Of a stretch of DNA of 64,000 nt, positions 1 through 13,595 are shown piece after piece. The notes under the pieces are model-generated. The model was not told where the DNA came from and searched no databases. It was given only the letters and a program-made list of their open reading frames with translations. Location of the stretch: NCBI RefSeq assembly GCF_022458985.1, contig NC_061784.1, positions 21,813,002 through 21,877,001 of the forward strand, written 5' to 3'. Each line of letters starts with the position of its first letter. Position 1 is the first letter of the stretch. This stretch comes from Mugil cephalus (lineage: Eukaryota > Chordata > Actinopteri > Mugiliformes > Mugilidae). A program made the position numbers and the translations under genes.

Positions 1-1310
1 TTATGTAATTGTTTTCGCCTGAGAAAGAGACGTGGAAATCCCCCCAACTTTTCTAGTTCTATTATAAACCTTCTAATTTTAGTCTCCATGGGTCAAAATC
101 TGATCAGTCACTGCTGAGGTGAAAATAAAGTCTTAATGTGGCGTGTACGACAGCGGCGCCGCACAATTGTTTTCTAATTAGCCATGAGAAGACGTTTGAG
201 TCTTCAGTGTCTTATTCACAGTCTGTACAGTCTGTGCAGACTGAGGCGTGAAAAGAGAAAGGAAGGGGAAGGTTGGAGTCGGCCGGTGATTCATGGCGGT
301 GAATGGCTACCTGCCTGTGTGAGTCAGGCCTGTGACCTGCCCTGGGCGTCGCTCTCCCCAGGCACAGACTCGCCGTGACCCTGAACATGATAAGTGGGCA
401 CGGAAAGTGGAAATATTCCCGTCCTGTCGGTGAAGCTGTCAGTAACATTTCCATTCACGCTAACTTCACGATGCGTTCCAGGGATTTCTAAAGGTGTCCG
501 GTGTCAAACGCCACCCATTTGGGAATGTGGCGGCCCAGAACAAATGTTAAGGATTGCTTCTAAATAGTATTTGACATGAGTGCGGCGTGAGTAACACTTT
601 GTCTCTCCTGTCCCGGAGGGGCTCGTTTTGTCTGCGCTGCTGACAGACAGCTCGTGTAACCCAATCCTCAGGTTGCTGCAGTCGGGCCTGACTAATTACT
701 TGGCGCTGGAGTTACACATTTAAACCACAACAAAAACATGCCAAGCAGGGGCGTCACTAGGTTTTGAGGGCAGGGGAGGCTTAGCCCCCCGGAGGTGCAC
801 AGGATGTCAGCGAACGCAACGTGTGAGCACAAAATTACACAAACAGCTGACAAGACTGAGAATTTATTTATTGTTATTATTTCAGCCTGTTTATATACAC
901 ATGTTCCATCGGTCAGCGACCTTTCAAAGCATGCAGCGTTTGAATTACCGTAACTCACAATGGTTTGGGCTACTGACAAAATTCAAAGTGTGGCTGAACA
1001 CTGGGAGGATCTGCTTTTGTCTGGAGGACCTTTGTGGCATTTCAAGGGTACTTACCAACAAATTCCTCCAAACAACTTTGGATCTTTTCTGGGACTTCCC
1101 GGACCGCTGCTGTCCTCAACCTGCAGCCGACACCAGTGGTGCGTCATCATTACGGTAATGGCAGTTTTTTTTTTTTTTTTTTTTTTTACAAGTGCAACTT
1201 CCCAGTGTTCAGCCACACTTTATTTAATTTAGTCCATCGGTGAGTTACAGTAATTCAAATACCGCAACTTTTTTTTTTTTGTGTGTGTGTGTGTGCAGGT
1301 TATGTTTAGG
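1..1310. other. No gene seen
   Basis: Short frames only, none with family similarity I recognise. Poly-T at 1165-1187 and 1268-1280. Confidence 0.6.
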
Positions 1311-1318
1311 TCTTAAAA

Positions 1319-1526
1319 CAGGGATTATTATTTTCATTTTGCACTCAATATTAAGCTATCTCCTTATTATAATATGTTGGATTCATGTTAATGTGTATTT
1401 AAAGAAATTTAAATTTGTGTGGGAAAAAAAAAAAAAAATTTAATTTTCCCACACAAATTTTGTGACCCCCCTGCAGTACCTCCACGGACCCCCTAGGGGT
1501 CATGGACCCCCTGTTGAAGACCTATG
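1319..1526 (+). mobile_element. hAT-type MITE copy 1
   Basis: Flanked by identical 8-bp duplications TCTTAAAA (1311-1318 and 1527-1534). The right end, GTTGAAGACCTATG, matches the right ends of the copies at 39.4 and 58.0 kb. It begins CAGGG but has lost most of the left arm. Internal sequence (GTTGGATTCATGTTAATGTG and a poly-A tract) is shared with the other copies. Eight-bp duplications and CA...TG-type ends fit the hAT superfamily. Confidence 0.8.
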
Positions 1527-1534
1527 TCTTAAAA

Positions 1535-2014
1535 GGTGAAAAACTGATCTACATAGAGGCATGACTTTCACTGACAACACAATATTTGTTTGCTCTCAAG
1601 TCGCACAGATTAGATACATGACTAAAGTAGTTGCAATTTCAAGCCCAGAAAAATATAATTAATTTAATTAAATTAAATTAATGAGGGGAATGGATACCTT
1701 ACACTATATGATCATATTTAAGTGATTATATCTATTTATTTATTCAAATTAATATTCTGGTCATTTATTATTGAATTTGTCAGCATTTTTTTTTTTTTTT
1801 GTAAAAAGTGGGGACAAGTGTGTCTCGCAAAAAAAAAAAAGTAATGTTGCATTGAAATTTGCTCCGATATCACAGACTGTGACAAAACGTTTTGGCCTGA
1901 TAGAACAGAAAGGCAGCTCATGGGGATTCGCCCTGTCACACAACAGAATACACAATCCCTCCGTTGTGATTTTCTTTCTCTCTGCCTCATTACCTGGTAG
2001 GAGTCACTGGAGCA

Positions 2015-2062
<48 letters not shown>

Positions 2063-2196
2063 GACTTGTTTTCTCTGGGTCTGTTCAAACCAGGCCAGAG
2101 TCCCTGTCAAGCTCCGGAGCTCAGCTGATGAGCTTTGATTAAAGCGACTGAAACCCAAAACTTTCTCCATGTGTGTTCACTTTCAATCACTCGGGG

Positions 2197-2259
<63 letters not shown>

Positions 2260-4010
2260 CACAGCTCCACTGCCTCTCCGTGTCTGAATCACCTCTCAAA
2301 ACCAAGGGAGCATCTTTGACCTCTGCGAAGGCAAACTGGCCTGTTACCTCGAGGCTGGTAATGAGCCAAGTACAGGACAAGCTGGAAGCACCCGCAACAT
2401 CTGGAAAGGCTTAACCTCGTTTAAATGAATAGGTAGAAGTAGATGCTTGGTTTTTCTGTAGCAATTTTGTCTTCATGTGACACTCAGAAAAAAAAAAAGA
2501 AAAGAAAAAGAAACAACAAAAAATATCGTCATGGTCTGATTCCAGACGGAGGCGGAAAGCATATTTTGTGCACTGATGTCACTTTTGCGAAAACAGCATC
2601 TCCGAGCCCGTATATCAAAGAGGGATGACATATTCCACAGCCGTGCTATTTGTTTACTACTCTCCGATGGGTTTCTGTGTGTCAGGACGTGTGACATGCC
2701 AGACATTCAGTTCTCATCATGTAAGCACAGTTTCGTTTCACAGCCTTTCTTTCTTTCTTTCTTTCTTCCTCGTCTTTTTTTAGCTCAAAGCTTCTTGCTC
2801 AGGTTTGAGCGTTAGCTAATCGGTGTTTGGTGAATCTTGAAACGTGACAGAAAGAGCAAGCTGAATACCTCCGCGTTTAAAAGGCCGGTTACGTCAGCGA
2901 CTTCTCACCAGATTTACGACTGGATTCACGTCGTACTATTGTGTTGTTTGTGGGAAAGATCGCTGGATACAGCCGCAGATATGCTATAAACAAACAGCTG
3001 TATTTTACTGGAAAACGTAACAGATAGTGTTGGACAGTATCAAGTCAGCTAATTGTAAAAATCGTTGGAGTGCGCAAAGAGCGACTCCTGTTGACCAAAG
3101 CGTGAACAGCATGATTTATTTTTTATTCTTATTATAATTTCTGAACATGTAACAAAATACAGAATACAGAAAATGCAGGGAACTAAGTAAATAAAATAAA
3201 ATAAAACCATAGTCTCTCTGTTTCCATGCAAGAGAATCTAATCTTTTGTAATTTCTGCCATTTGATCATCTCATCAATTAGTTTTAAGTATCAGTTCAGT
3301 TTCCTGTTTCTTGATATGAAAGCTGTTAGTGCCCTTCCCTTGTACTGGTGGTGGTGGTGACTGGCTCAGCTAATGAATGATTCCTTTTTCCCCATTTAAT
3401 ATGTTTTCTTTTATTTTTATCAGCTCTCTTTTTTGTTTTGCGACTCTTCCCAATATAAAAGCTGGAAATCACTTGTTAAACATCTGCACTCGGTGATTGT
3501 CTGGCACGAAGGCCGCATTTTCTACCTCTACACCTCTGAACTAATTAATATTCTTGTTAAAATATAAAAACATATTGCTTTGTATTTTAATATGCACAAA
3601 AAACGTCTGTCTGTTGTAGCTGGTCACATTAATTCAGAATTTAAGTAATGTGTCATATTAAAAGATTTCTGGTTGCCATTGAGGATCCATAGAACACTGC
3701 TGCCACCTAGTGGACACATGTGAGCAGTGCCGCTTATCCTCAGTGTGTCAGGCTACAGGTCTGTCAGTCATAGCGATGCACAAAACACTGGTGCCGCCCT
3801 TGTGTGGTCTTTTGTTCTTTTGTTATGAGTTTGTTCACCTCTGAATTATTCCATTATTAGAAACTAAATACATCTTAACAACTAAAAGGAGTTTGAGGAG
3901 GATATAACTCTTTACAACAACCCACAGGTGACCAATTAATATACAACAATTAAACAAATAAAAGATACAGTAATACAAAATTATAAATAAAAGAGTAAAA
4001 TAAAATAAGA
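1535..4010. other. Intergenic, microsatellite-rich
   Basis: Mostly AT-rich with simple repeats, including the (CA)n tracts and a (TTTC)n run at about 2746-2768. No supported gene. Confidence 0.6.
2016..2257. repeat. Two (CA)n microsatellites
   Basis: (AC)n at 2016-2060 and (CA)n at 2199-2257, separated by unique sequence. They cause spurious long reading frames on both strands. Confidence 0.95.
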
Positions 4011-4971
4011 TTAAAAAAAAGTATTACTGGGTACTAATACCATTCTAAATACATGAGTTTTAATTTTAGATTTAAAAAGGTCAGTAATAAGACGCATGTC
4101 AGTGGAGAGTTTATTCCAGAGTCTGGGTGCAGCAGCTGAGAAATCTCGGTCCCTCCACTGTTTAAGTTTTGACCCGGGCTCTTCCAGCAAAACCTGGTGA
4201 GATGATGCCAAAGCCCAGACACACTCACAAACAGTTATCATCTCAGATAAATACGATGGGACAAGGGCGTTTAAAAGAGCTTTAAAAACAAACATTAAAT
4301 GTTTAAAATCAGTTCTAAAATGGACTGGAAGACATGGAGTGATATATATGCTCTATTCTCCTAGTGTTTGTTAAAAGAGGGGCTGCTGCATTTTGCACAA
4401 GCTGGAGGCGGCTTAGGGAAGACTGGGAGACTCTAGGATCCCACTGCTTAATGTCAGCGATGCAGTCACACAATAAAGTGTTCTGTGCATCGGCTTCAAT
4501 GGCAGATACATTTGCAAATCATCTGCTTAGCAATGAAAAGTTAAGTTGTGTCTAGTTGTGCCTGGCTATAATTTAATTAATCGGCCCAAGAATAGAACCT
4601 TGAGGGACCCCACAGGAAGGAGAATCACCTGATCAGGAAAAGTCAGATCATTACTGAAAGGGTTCTATTGGACAAGTAAGACATAAACCACTTAAGTGTA
4701 GGATGCCGACATATTCTTTCAGGTGTGACAGGAGGACTCTATGGTCCACTGTGTCACAGGCTGTCATGAGATCCAGCAGCACTAAGGCAACAGGACACTT
4801 AGCGTCAACAGACAGAACAGTATCGTTGTGCACCTTTAACACTGCAGACTCAGTGCTCTGACGAGACCTAAACCCAGACTGAAATTTTTCCAGAATAAAG
4901 TTCTTGTTCAGAAAGGGTTGTAACTGTATAAAAAAAGTTTGTAGAAAAAGAGAAAATAAAAACATGCACAC
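4011..4971 (-). mobile_element. L2-like LINE remnant (reverse transcriptase, 3' end)
   Basis: The minus strand encodes reverse-transcriptase pieces in broken frames: at 4971-4651 a block with FQSGFRSRQSTESAVLKV and an altered CDTVDH in place of the family's FDTVDH; at 4295-4011 the C-terminal block with AAPRLWNKL. This order and these motifs are typical of fish L2/Maui-type LINEs. Frameshifts and stops make it inactive; the 5' end is missing. Confidence 0.8.
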
Positions 4972-4974
4972 ATT

Positions 4975-6206
4975 GAACTTATATTCTTACACTGTGTGGC
5001 AAAATTAAACAGCTTTCAGTAAAGACAGGGCCTCGTATTTAAGCTGTGTGGCTGAATAATATAGTGGCATATTTGTATTTGAATCTGAGAAAGATTACAC
5101 AACCCCCCAATGGTCAGCAACAGATCCACTGAAGAGCATTCATATAAAATCTAATTTTAGATTATTATAGTCTATGTTTACAGCCAAGATCATGATTTAT
5201 AAACGTATATTTTTAATCTTCTTCATTTTTCCTGTGTTTTTCGGGTGGTAGAATTTGTTGTTGTCCTACAGCGACACCTGCTGGTTAAACGAAGTGCCCT
5301 CCTCATGCACCGGTTTAAAAACCAGACAGTCTGTCGGAAATCACAGGAACATGCGTTATAAGTCTGAATCAAATGAGCACAGTCAGAAATATAAATATAA
5401 ATGTAAAACGTACAGTAAACCAAAACTCCCATTTATAATAAATTGTATTATTGGTTTGATGTAAGGATTTCACTGATGGTTCTGTTCTTCTGGACTCCTC
5501 TCTCCTCTTCTCTTGCATCCAGCTAAAGAAAACAACATTATTTTGCACATCGTGTGCGCTGCAATCACAACGAGTGTTTCATCAGATGCGCCTTCCACGT
5601 GTTACAGTCAATCTCCAAACCCAAACCAGTCCACCAAACCAAAGCAAAGGCTTCTGTTGCCTCGCAATCACAATTGTCGTCAATCTTATTTATGGTGGGA
5701 GTGGAGGGGGGCGGGGGGCTGTTCCCCTCCCTCCCTCCCTCCCTCACTAGTCAAACTCCAGACACTGTAGAAGGAGGGGTCCAACTTCCAGAAGTAGGGG
5801 GTAATTAAGAAAGCCAGAGCGAGGCTTTTTCCCCCTCTTTTCACGTGTTGTTCACTCCACACATTTCCAAAGTGTAAACGTGACGGAATGCATGGCTTCC
5901 ATTACCGTACATGTCCTAAGAGACTCGGAAAGCCAAGGCAAAAAGAAGAAAAAGGGGGAGTTCAACCGTGTTGCTTTTTGATTATTGGAGAAAGAAAAAG
6001 TTTTTACTGGGAATATCAGCTTCTGTATGAATTGAAAGGTTTGGCATTTTGGGTCTGCAGAAGGTTTGTATGTCAGTAATATTGCTGGTGTCCTGACAAG
6101 TGAAATACACATCTACATCCTCGGGTTACATTTATCTCAGTGTGCTCAGCAAACTGCAAAAGCAAAACTATTATAGACGACATAAGTCCTGAATTCAGTG
6201 TCAGTG
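4975..6206. other. No gene seen
   Basis: Includes a G-rich/C-rich strand-asymmetric stretch at 5700-5755 ((CCCT)n-like). No coding signal. Confidence 0.6.
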
Positions 6207-6400
6207 TTTATTATTATTATTATTATTATTATGACCTTTATTTAACCAGGTTTGTCCCATTGAGATCCAAGATCTCTTTTGCCAGAGAGACCTAGTCAAG
6301 AATGACAGCAAATAAAGTTTCAACACATAATTACATTGATCAAACATACATATAAACAAATTACAATGAATTTTCAAAATTTGTTAAGATTTTGCAAGGT
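6207..6400. repeat. (TTA)n followed by a dispersed 'TTTAACCAGG' repeat
   Basis: A (TTA)n run at about 6208-6232 leads into CTTTATTTAACCAGGTTTGTCCCATTGAGATC..., a motif that recurs across fish genomes at the ends of retroposons. No ORF. Confidence 0.55.
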
Positions 6401-6899
6401 TAGTCAAAAATTTGGACTCAAATAAAAACATGTACACTCCCGAAGCCTGGATGTAATTGAAGTGTTTGTTAGAGGTTCAGATTTTTAATTCCAAAATTCA
6501 TAAAATCAGAAGTGAAAATATGAGTTACTCTTACACACTACTATGACAGGGATATTATCACATGATATGAGATTATTACACCTGTGCTCCTCTATGTTCC
6601 AAATGCAAATATTGCACTTTATGCACCACTATATATTATTTTTTGTATATTTTGCATATTCTTTCAATTTTTTTTTTGGATATTGTATATTATATTATTC
6701 TAATTCCACACTCCTACAAGGGAATTTCCACGTCTATGTTAATGGACACTATTGCACCTGATTGTCGTTCCTATGTATATGATATATATTCTTTTTTGCT
6801 TGCACTATTTTGTATTTTATTTTATTTTACTTATATTTTATTCTATTTCGTTTTACCTGTGGTTCTTAAGAGTGTTTCTTTTATGTGCTACTTATGAGC

Positions 6900-7134
6900 G
6901 ACTGTGACCAAACCGTTTCCCTCGTGGATCATCTAAGTCTGTCTAAGCTCAAGTCAATGATTTCAGTGAGGAATGTCGCTGCGCGTCTCTTCGGCTCATT
7001 ACGGCCCGTCCTCGGGGAGGTTCTGTACGTGGCAGCGTCTCTCTCCAGCCCCTCTCGGTACTATCCACAGCCGCGGGGTGCCAAGTGGATTTGCGTCCAC
7101 CTGCGAAAGTGTGACGGTCCTCAGAGGAATAAAG
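6900..7134 (+). promoter_or_regulatory. Candidate p4ha2 promoter and 5' non-coding exon
   Basis: A GC- and CpG-rich island in AT-rich surroundings, ending in a strong splice donor (AAAG|GTAAGC, donor at 7135). No convincing long ORF crosses it. p4ha2 needs an upstream exon because its first coding exon opens at an acceptor (14193), and this is the best plus-strand donor in a CpG-rich setting upstream. The link to p4ha2 is inferred, not shown. Confidence 0.4.
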
Positions 7135-7701
7135 GTAAGCTGTCACAAAATATCTTATTTCACTAGCCACCTCAGGAGCCTGTATTTGCGCCCCCGCTGA
7201 ACAGACAGTGTCGCTCGCCTCTCGAACATGATGCTGGCATTGGTTATCAATAACTGCGTCCAACAGGCTTCTGTTGCGTCTGTTCAGTTTTGCTTGGGGG
7301 TACCACAGTATAGGGATTCTTTATCACCTCTTACAATAAGGTGACATTGCTCGTGCCGTGAGGATTATTTCCGCTCTGTGTGTTACATTGTTATGCGAGA
7401 CATGGCGAGGCAGCCCGGTTACGATGGTTCACCGCGGGGAGAGGAGAAAGTTTTGAAAGTTTGCGCGAACTTTTTTGGCCGAGCCCCTCAGTCGGTACAT
7501 GACATTTTTAATTACCTACGGTTCTTTTTTTTGAATAAATAAATGATTAATAATAAAAATACGGCCACAGACATAACTGTGTCTCCAAACGTAGCCCAGG
7601 CAGCCGGACACTGAGTGGACCAGAGAGGTGAAGAGTTGGAGTTTCTAGAAACAACTGTTCTGGGCTGACGTCACTGCAGGGGCCGAGGAGCTGCACGCTC
7701 C

Positions 7702-8116
7702 AAAGGCCCGTTTATAGTACTGCGCTGACCTACGCGGGGAGCCTACGCGTACGCGGGTGCGAGACATTGCTACTTGGGAGCTCGTCAGTCTGGCTCGTTG
7801 TGTAACGACGCCACCCAAACACTAGACGGCGCTACTTTTAACATTGGTGGCAGAAACTTTTGCCCAAATTTTGGCCAAATTCCGCCAAACCGGAGTTGTA
7901 AAAAATTCTGTATCTCCAAACCTCCTTTACAGAGGATGCACTGAATCTAAAGCAGATGCGCACTAACATCAAGAGGACCAATCACAGCCGTTGTGGTCTG
8001 CTTCACCATGACACGTAGTTACATTTCTGGGGAGGTGCACAAGGCTCTGCGTCGGTTCTGTAGGCGTCTGCGTCATTAACGTCATCCATTAACGCAGAAG
8101 CATAAGCTGCGAGTTA
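7702..8116. mobile_element. Candidate TIR DNA element (MITE-like)
   Basis: The left end AAAGGCCCGTTTATAGTACTG and the reverse complement of the right end (AACTCGCAGCTTATGCTTCTG) are alike in spacing and in roughly half their bases. The interior is CpG-rich and non-coding. I could not define a target duplication. It could instead be a regulatory CpG block. Confidence 0.3.
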
Positions 8117-10299
8117 GTGTTGACATGCGCTCTCTCTGCACAGACCTGCTCTCTGGGTTGTGTTTCAGTGCAGTGGCTTCACGCAAAACAAACTTAGGCA
8201 AGTAAACAGTTTTCACTGGAGAATAAATGGCCCTGATGGAAAGTGTGCCGGCTGTAAATATACACAATTAAAGCGTTCAGTCTGTCCATTTAAAATATAG
8301 CAGGAGTCAAGTCTGGCTGTTCTGAATTTGAAATTCTTACTATTCTGTACACACATCCTGTAAAATCATTGAGCAGCTGTACTCGTGTCAGCCTTGTTTA
8401 TTTATTTATTTGTTTTAAATTGCAAGCTTTGTTGTTTTTGAATGCACTTTAGAAATAAATGGACATTAACGTTCGAACGAGCAAAACCTGCCTTACTTTA
8501 GGTTAGACGGGGGCTGGATAGGTGGGGTAGCGGTGATTTACTATAGGTTCAGGAGATTTACAGTTGCCTTTGCAATAGTGACAAATCTGTGTAAAATATT
8601 TAAAATTAAAACATCAAAACACCTGAAAACCTGAAATATTACTCAATCCTTGTTATTATTATTGACGCAAATATCACTTATAAAGGGATTTAACAGTTTT
8701 CTGGTGCAACTAAGAATTATTTCCATTATCAAATAACCTCTTTTTGTCATTTAAAATGTGAAATGTTTTTGTCTGAGCTGCTATCAGCACCTGGCTCAGA
8801 AGACAAAAATAAAAAATGTAAATCAGTTCGTTAAACCCATTGTTAAAATAGCTGATAAGATAAGAAAAGAAGCTCCAACGGAAAAGCTTTGTCTGCCGTT
8901 AGCAAACAGCTCGTAATGTCGCTGAACACACATCCCCAGCATAAAAGACGGCACGCCCGCCAGGTACGTGAATCCCTGCACTGATTCATGCGACGGCAAT
9001 AACTGGCTGTGGCGGCCACTGGAGCGTGTGTGAGTGGAAGGCAGCAAATGGAGGGATGCCATAAATCTGTCAGCAGTAATTAGACCTCGGGGCAGGTGAC
9101 ATGCGCGCTCTGAGGTTGACGTCTCACTAGATGCAGCCTGAAAACAGAACGGCCTTGGTAAGTTACGAGAAATAAAAGAAGAAACCTGATCCCTATCTGT
9201 AATAACACCCACCTAACCCACATCTCTTTCATTAAAAACAGTTGCTGTCCTGGATATGCCTGTTTGTTTGTATCAAATAACTATTATGAAGCCCTGCTTG
9301 ATTTAGACTCGTCTCTTTTTTTGTGTCATTTATGTGAGTGCAAACCCTCGCACAAAACCTGTGGCGTACACTCGTGCTCACTTATTTGCTCACTTGTCCG
9401 TCCCGTCTGGATGCCTGCCTGTGTAAACCAATGCAACTTCGATCCGGTACGTTTAACAGTGTGAGTCCCTCTACCAGATGGAGATGCATCTGTTTACAAC
9501 TCAGCAATTCTCTTCTGAATATATTTAACCTCACTTTATATGAAACAAACGCATGTAAGAACATATGGTCGCCAGATTAGAGAACTGTTGAACCCCTTGT
9601 TGCAATATCCTTCCAGCTTCTTCCGAGAAAGTGACGTAAGACTGAAAACTCCGGTGCTGCTTCACGGCGAGCAACACTGTCCTTTATTCACCCCTCGTGT
9701 TTGTTGAAGTGAAAGTAAAAGCACGTTTTTGAGTGAGTGGGTGGTATGTAGAGTGAATCTGATGATTTTGTTCATTAAATAAGTTGTCAGATCTTAACCG
9801 TTCAGTGACCTGCAGCAGAGCAGATAATATCATCCCAGAATGCACGAGCAGCAGCGATGACTTATGAGCGTGTTCAGTCAGTGGATACTGTTCATGTGTG
9901 CACATGCATGTGGTCTCCTCTGTAACATGCTGAACATGTCTGTGGCGTGTCCCTGTAGAGGTGCACTACATACCAGAAAACGTCTGTTTAGCATCAACCT
10001 TTCGCCGTCTAACTCAGTGCACCAAATACAGGCATCACAGCGCTGAGGGCGATGCTGACTGGAAAGTGTCTTTTCTTTCTAACCAGGACTTCACTTTTCT
10101 GGCATGCAGCTTTCATTCTTTGTTCAAATATAGTATGTTTACATATGCACTTCCACGATCACTGCAAAAAATGACAGATTTGATGGGAGTGATTCAGGTA
10201 GGGACGTTATGTTTTGCACTGGGTTCAGATAAAAGGATTTCTGGAGGATTTTTTGGGCCTTTATAAAGTGCATTCAGAATATGCATCACAACTGAGGAA

Positions 10300-10440
10300 A
10301 TTAGAATTAGAAAAACCTTTATTTGTCTCACAACGGGGGAAATTGCAGTTGTGCAACAGCATGCAAAAGGGCAAAAAATGAACAAGAATAAAGTGTGGAC
10401 TGTGTGAAAGATAAAAAACAGAATGAACAATATACAAGTG
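10300..10440. repeat. Teleost LINE/SINE 3'-tail type repeat
   Basis: Contains CCTTTATTTGTCTCACAACGGGGGAAATTGC with a run of short AC/GC words, a motif I know from many dispersed fish repeat tails. Related tails appear at about 17,845-17,935 and 22,505-22,600. No coding part is attached. Confidence 0.45.
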
Positions 10441-12915
10441 TTGGCATGTATACAAAAAGTACTGAATTGTTATACTTTTCGCGTATATGCCATTACTTGT
10501 ATATTGTTGGAATATATATTACTGCAGTCTGAGACACACATCCTCCTGCCTGTTTACCGTCACTCCTTTGCAAAGTACACAAACCACTGACTGCATATAC
10601 AGATGGACAGATCCTCAGAAATATCCCCCGTAGGATTCCTGAGGAGCAGCTTTGAAGCTCCGAACTAGAAATGAATTTTCATTCTGGGACACATTTGGAC
10701 TGTGCCTGGTCAGATTAAAATGCTTTAAATTAGAACAGCACTTGGACTGTGAGTGATGAGATTTCACAAGAACACAAGTACAGACTAGATCTCGTGCAGA
10801 GAACGCCCTTTGGCAGACAGGTGGTGATCTGTGGTGGCACCGCTCGTCACTCAAAGCCAACACACCCTCTAATTAAGAATAATGTAAAGCCCTGATATAA
10901 TTTAAGCAGGTAAACTACATTATAATTTCAGCCCCACGCTTCGGATCATTACTGTAATGTTCACTTTCATTAACTGTGCAGCTTAGTAGGCGAGTATCAC
11001 TTTTAAGTGTAGGGCGAAAAATAGATGTTTTGACTTTCTTGAAGTCTTTCTTCTAAGCGCTTCGGTCCGTATTAAAGGCGAGACTAGTTTGCAGAAAACG
11101 TTTCCTAAAATATTTAATGTTCTCAGAGGTTTGGCCGAGGTCTTTTGCAACCGTGTTGCTTCAGTTGTCCTGGCAACACACACCCACAGTCCGGCGCTTT
11201 TGGCGTTTGTGTTGCTCTGGATTGTATTTCAAAGGAAACTAGTTTGGAAAAAAACAATGCTAAAGATCAGTTTGATCCATTTCACGGAGCAGACTTCAAT
11301 CTGCTCGTCCACAAAAATAAATGTGAATTATATAAAATTTGATGTTTCCTCTACTGGCCCAGAAGGCGGCTTTTTTTTTTTTTAAAGTTTATTTTAACAC
11401 TGTTTCATTTCGCGTATTTGTTTTTTCTCAAGTGTGAAAGTAGAACACGCTGACCTCAGCTGTCGAACAGTTACTGTCGGAGTAATCGTTGGCTCTCGAC
11501 AAACCCCTGCCCCGCTGCAAACCTTGGATCCCGACTGCCTCGCCAGAAAATGTGTTACTTGAGTTTCTTATCTCCGTAATGGAGCCACACCTCCGTGTGA
11601 AATAACAAAAATGTGGAGAAACACAACCCCATCGCCTGCCTCCCGTAAGAAATGAGCAGGAATCGACAGGGCTGTAGTCATCGTTCAGCCCAGGCGAGTT
11701 CTGGAGAAGCAGAGCATAATACTGGTACTGTACTCACTGCTGTAAATCAAGATGTTTATGAAGGAGACTCCTAATAGAGCAGAATGACATGTTTTATTTT
11801 ATACACTGTGTTTTAAACAGGTAATTTTAATCGTTTTATTTTGAGTACAGTGTGGGTAGTTTCCAGTGGCTGTTCACACCTGCCCTCTCATGAACCAACA
11901 CTCCAGCACCTTTTTTTTTCCCCCACAAATACCAGGCAGGGTCAGAGCTTGGGAACATTTGCATAGTTAATGTTAAAGGACCTCTTCTTCAGGAATGCGA
12001 CCTGGATGTTACAAGCGTGCAACGACAGGCCAGACTGTGTGTGAGCTCAGCGACTGTATCAGCTGTAAATGAAAGGGCGGAGAAGTGGCCGTTTAATTTG
12101 TAGCTTACGACTGTGGCGATGGCCGTCCGCAGTCATTAGGTGAACCAGAGGCTCTCATAGGAAATACACTGGAAGCTAAATTTGTATTAGGAAGAGGAAG
12201 ACGTTCACCAGAGAGAAGGACGGGAGGGTTATTTATGGAGCTTGGCGTATACGTGCAGGAAAACCTCAGTTAAATAGAAAGGCCATTTGCACTTGTAATG
12301 TATTTATCATGCTCTAAATGGAAGCAGGTTCACGCTGCAGTTAAAGAAACGTGGAAGCATGTGTGTCCTTCACCTAATCAGCCAAAACAACCTTAAATCG
12401 ATTCAGTATCTTCAAGGATTTGATGTCACTGGATTATTTATCTCACTATTTTTAACCTGACAAGCTGATTTGAGACAACAAAACAACAAAAGAAAAAACA
12501 ATTTAAGTGCTGCTGGGGTAATTCTAGCCTGTAGCCTGAAATCTGTGATATATCCCTCACTACCATAAACTCACTGTGCTACATTCCAGAGTAATAACTA
12601 TAATTGAAAATGTTAAAACTAAACGTGCACTGTTTTTTCTTTTCTTTTTCTTTTTCTTTCTTCTCGCTGAGATTGCGGTCAGACTCCACAATGACTGGTT
12701 ATACGGGATAAAGACATTTCACAGCTTATCTCCGGTCCTGTCTGCTGTTGGTGTTGCTCATGGAAACGATCCATTCGCCACAAAAAGGCCAAATTCCGCT
12801 TTCCAGCGTCGCTGTTTTACAGTCGACTTGCGGTTGCGCACGCGGATGTGCTGCTTTCACATGCTCATTCTTTCAAGCGTGTGCACTGACAGTCAGTCCT
12901 GGAAATATGTTGTGC

Positions 12916-13330
12916 ACGCAACTAATAATAAATTCAATTTATACAGCGTCTCTCTAGACACCCAAGGACGCTTTACAAGAGCAGACAAGACAAATTAGAC
13001 GCACGGCACACGGTGAGCTCACTGAGAAGGTGTGGAGGTGGAGTGCAGGGCTTTGGAGGTGAGAAGGGGGTTTTATAAGAGATGCGGAAGTTGGATAAGT
13101 GTGGGGGTGATATGCTGCCAGAGCCGAGTTCTGGACATACTGGACCCTGTCCAGGGTTTTGCTGGGTGCCCTGAACAGGACTCCATTGAAACAGTCCAGA
13201 CGGCTGTTGATGATGAAGGCATGCATGAGTGTCTCCGGCCGGACACAGGAGATGTTTTTAAGGTGGAAAAGAGCAGATTTGATGTATGTCTGGAAGAAGA
13301 GAGTAGAGTCCAAGATGTCCAACTTACCGT
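12916..13330 (-). mobile_element. L2-like LINE remnant, 3' end
   Basis: Minus-strand fragments HLKNISCVRPE and SKTLDRVQYVQNSAL are the thumb-region signature of fish L2-type reverse transcriptases. The 3' end at about 12,916-12,975 reads as the usual AGCG...TATAAAT tail. Frames are broken. It sits upstream of the first p4ha2 coding exon. Confidence 0.75.
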
Positions 13331-13429
13331 TTGGACACCACTTTGGTGTCTTTGTGTCATTTTAAGGCTCAGAAGTGTTGCTTGCAGTAACTTTGCAACA
13401 GTACTACTGAGCACTGCTCATGACCAGGT

Positions 13430-13595
13430 GTTTGTTTCTTTCTTTATTTTAATAATTTTGTTAAACCTATGTTACCTAAATCTTTACCTGAGCTTTTCCA
13501 CTCAGTCTTGTTGCTTGCAGTCTCTGTGTGTCCTTAGTTGCACCCTGCGGATAAAGGAAGCTTTCTATATCTGAATCTGAATCTGAATCTGAACG
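13430..13595 (+). repeat. LINE-type 3' tail ending in (CTGAAT)n
   Basis: Sequence ending GGATAAAGGAAGCTTTCTAT is followed by a short hexamer run at 13571-13593. Ending in a simple-sequence tail is typical of LINE/SINE 3' ends in fish. The family was not identified. Confidence 0.45.

Noticed and set aside
747..800. CAGGGGCGTCACTAGG as the left end of a transposon
   Set aside because: Looks like an hAT-type end, but I found no matching right end or target duplication nearby.
1736..2414. Long overlapping reading frames on both strands
   Set aside because: They owe their length to the (CA)n microsatellites and poly-A/T runs; no family similarity and no splice context.
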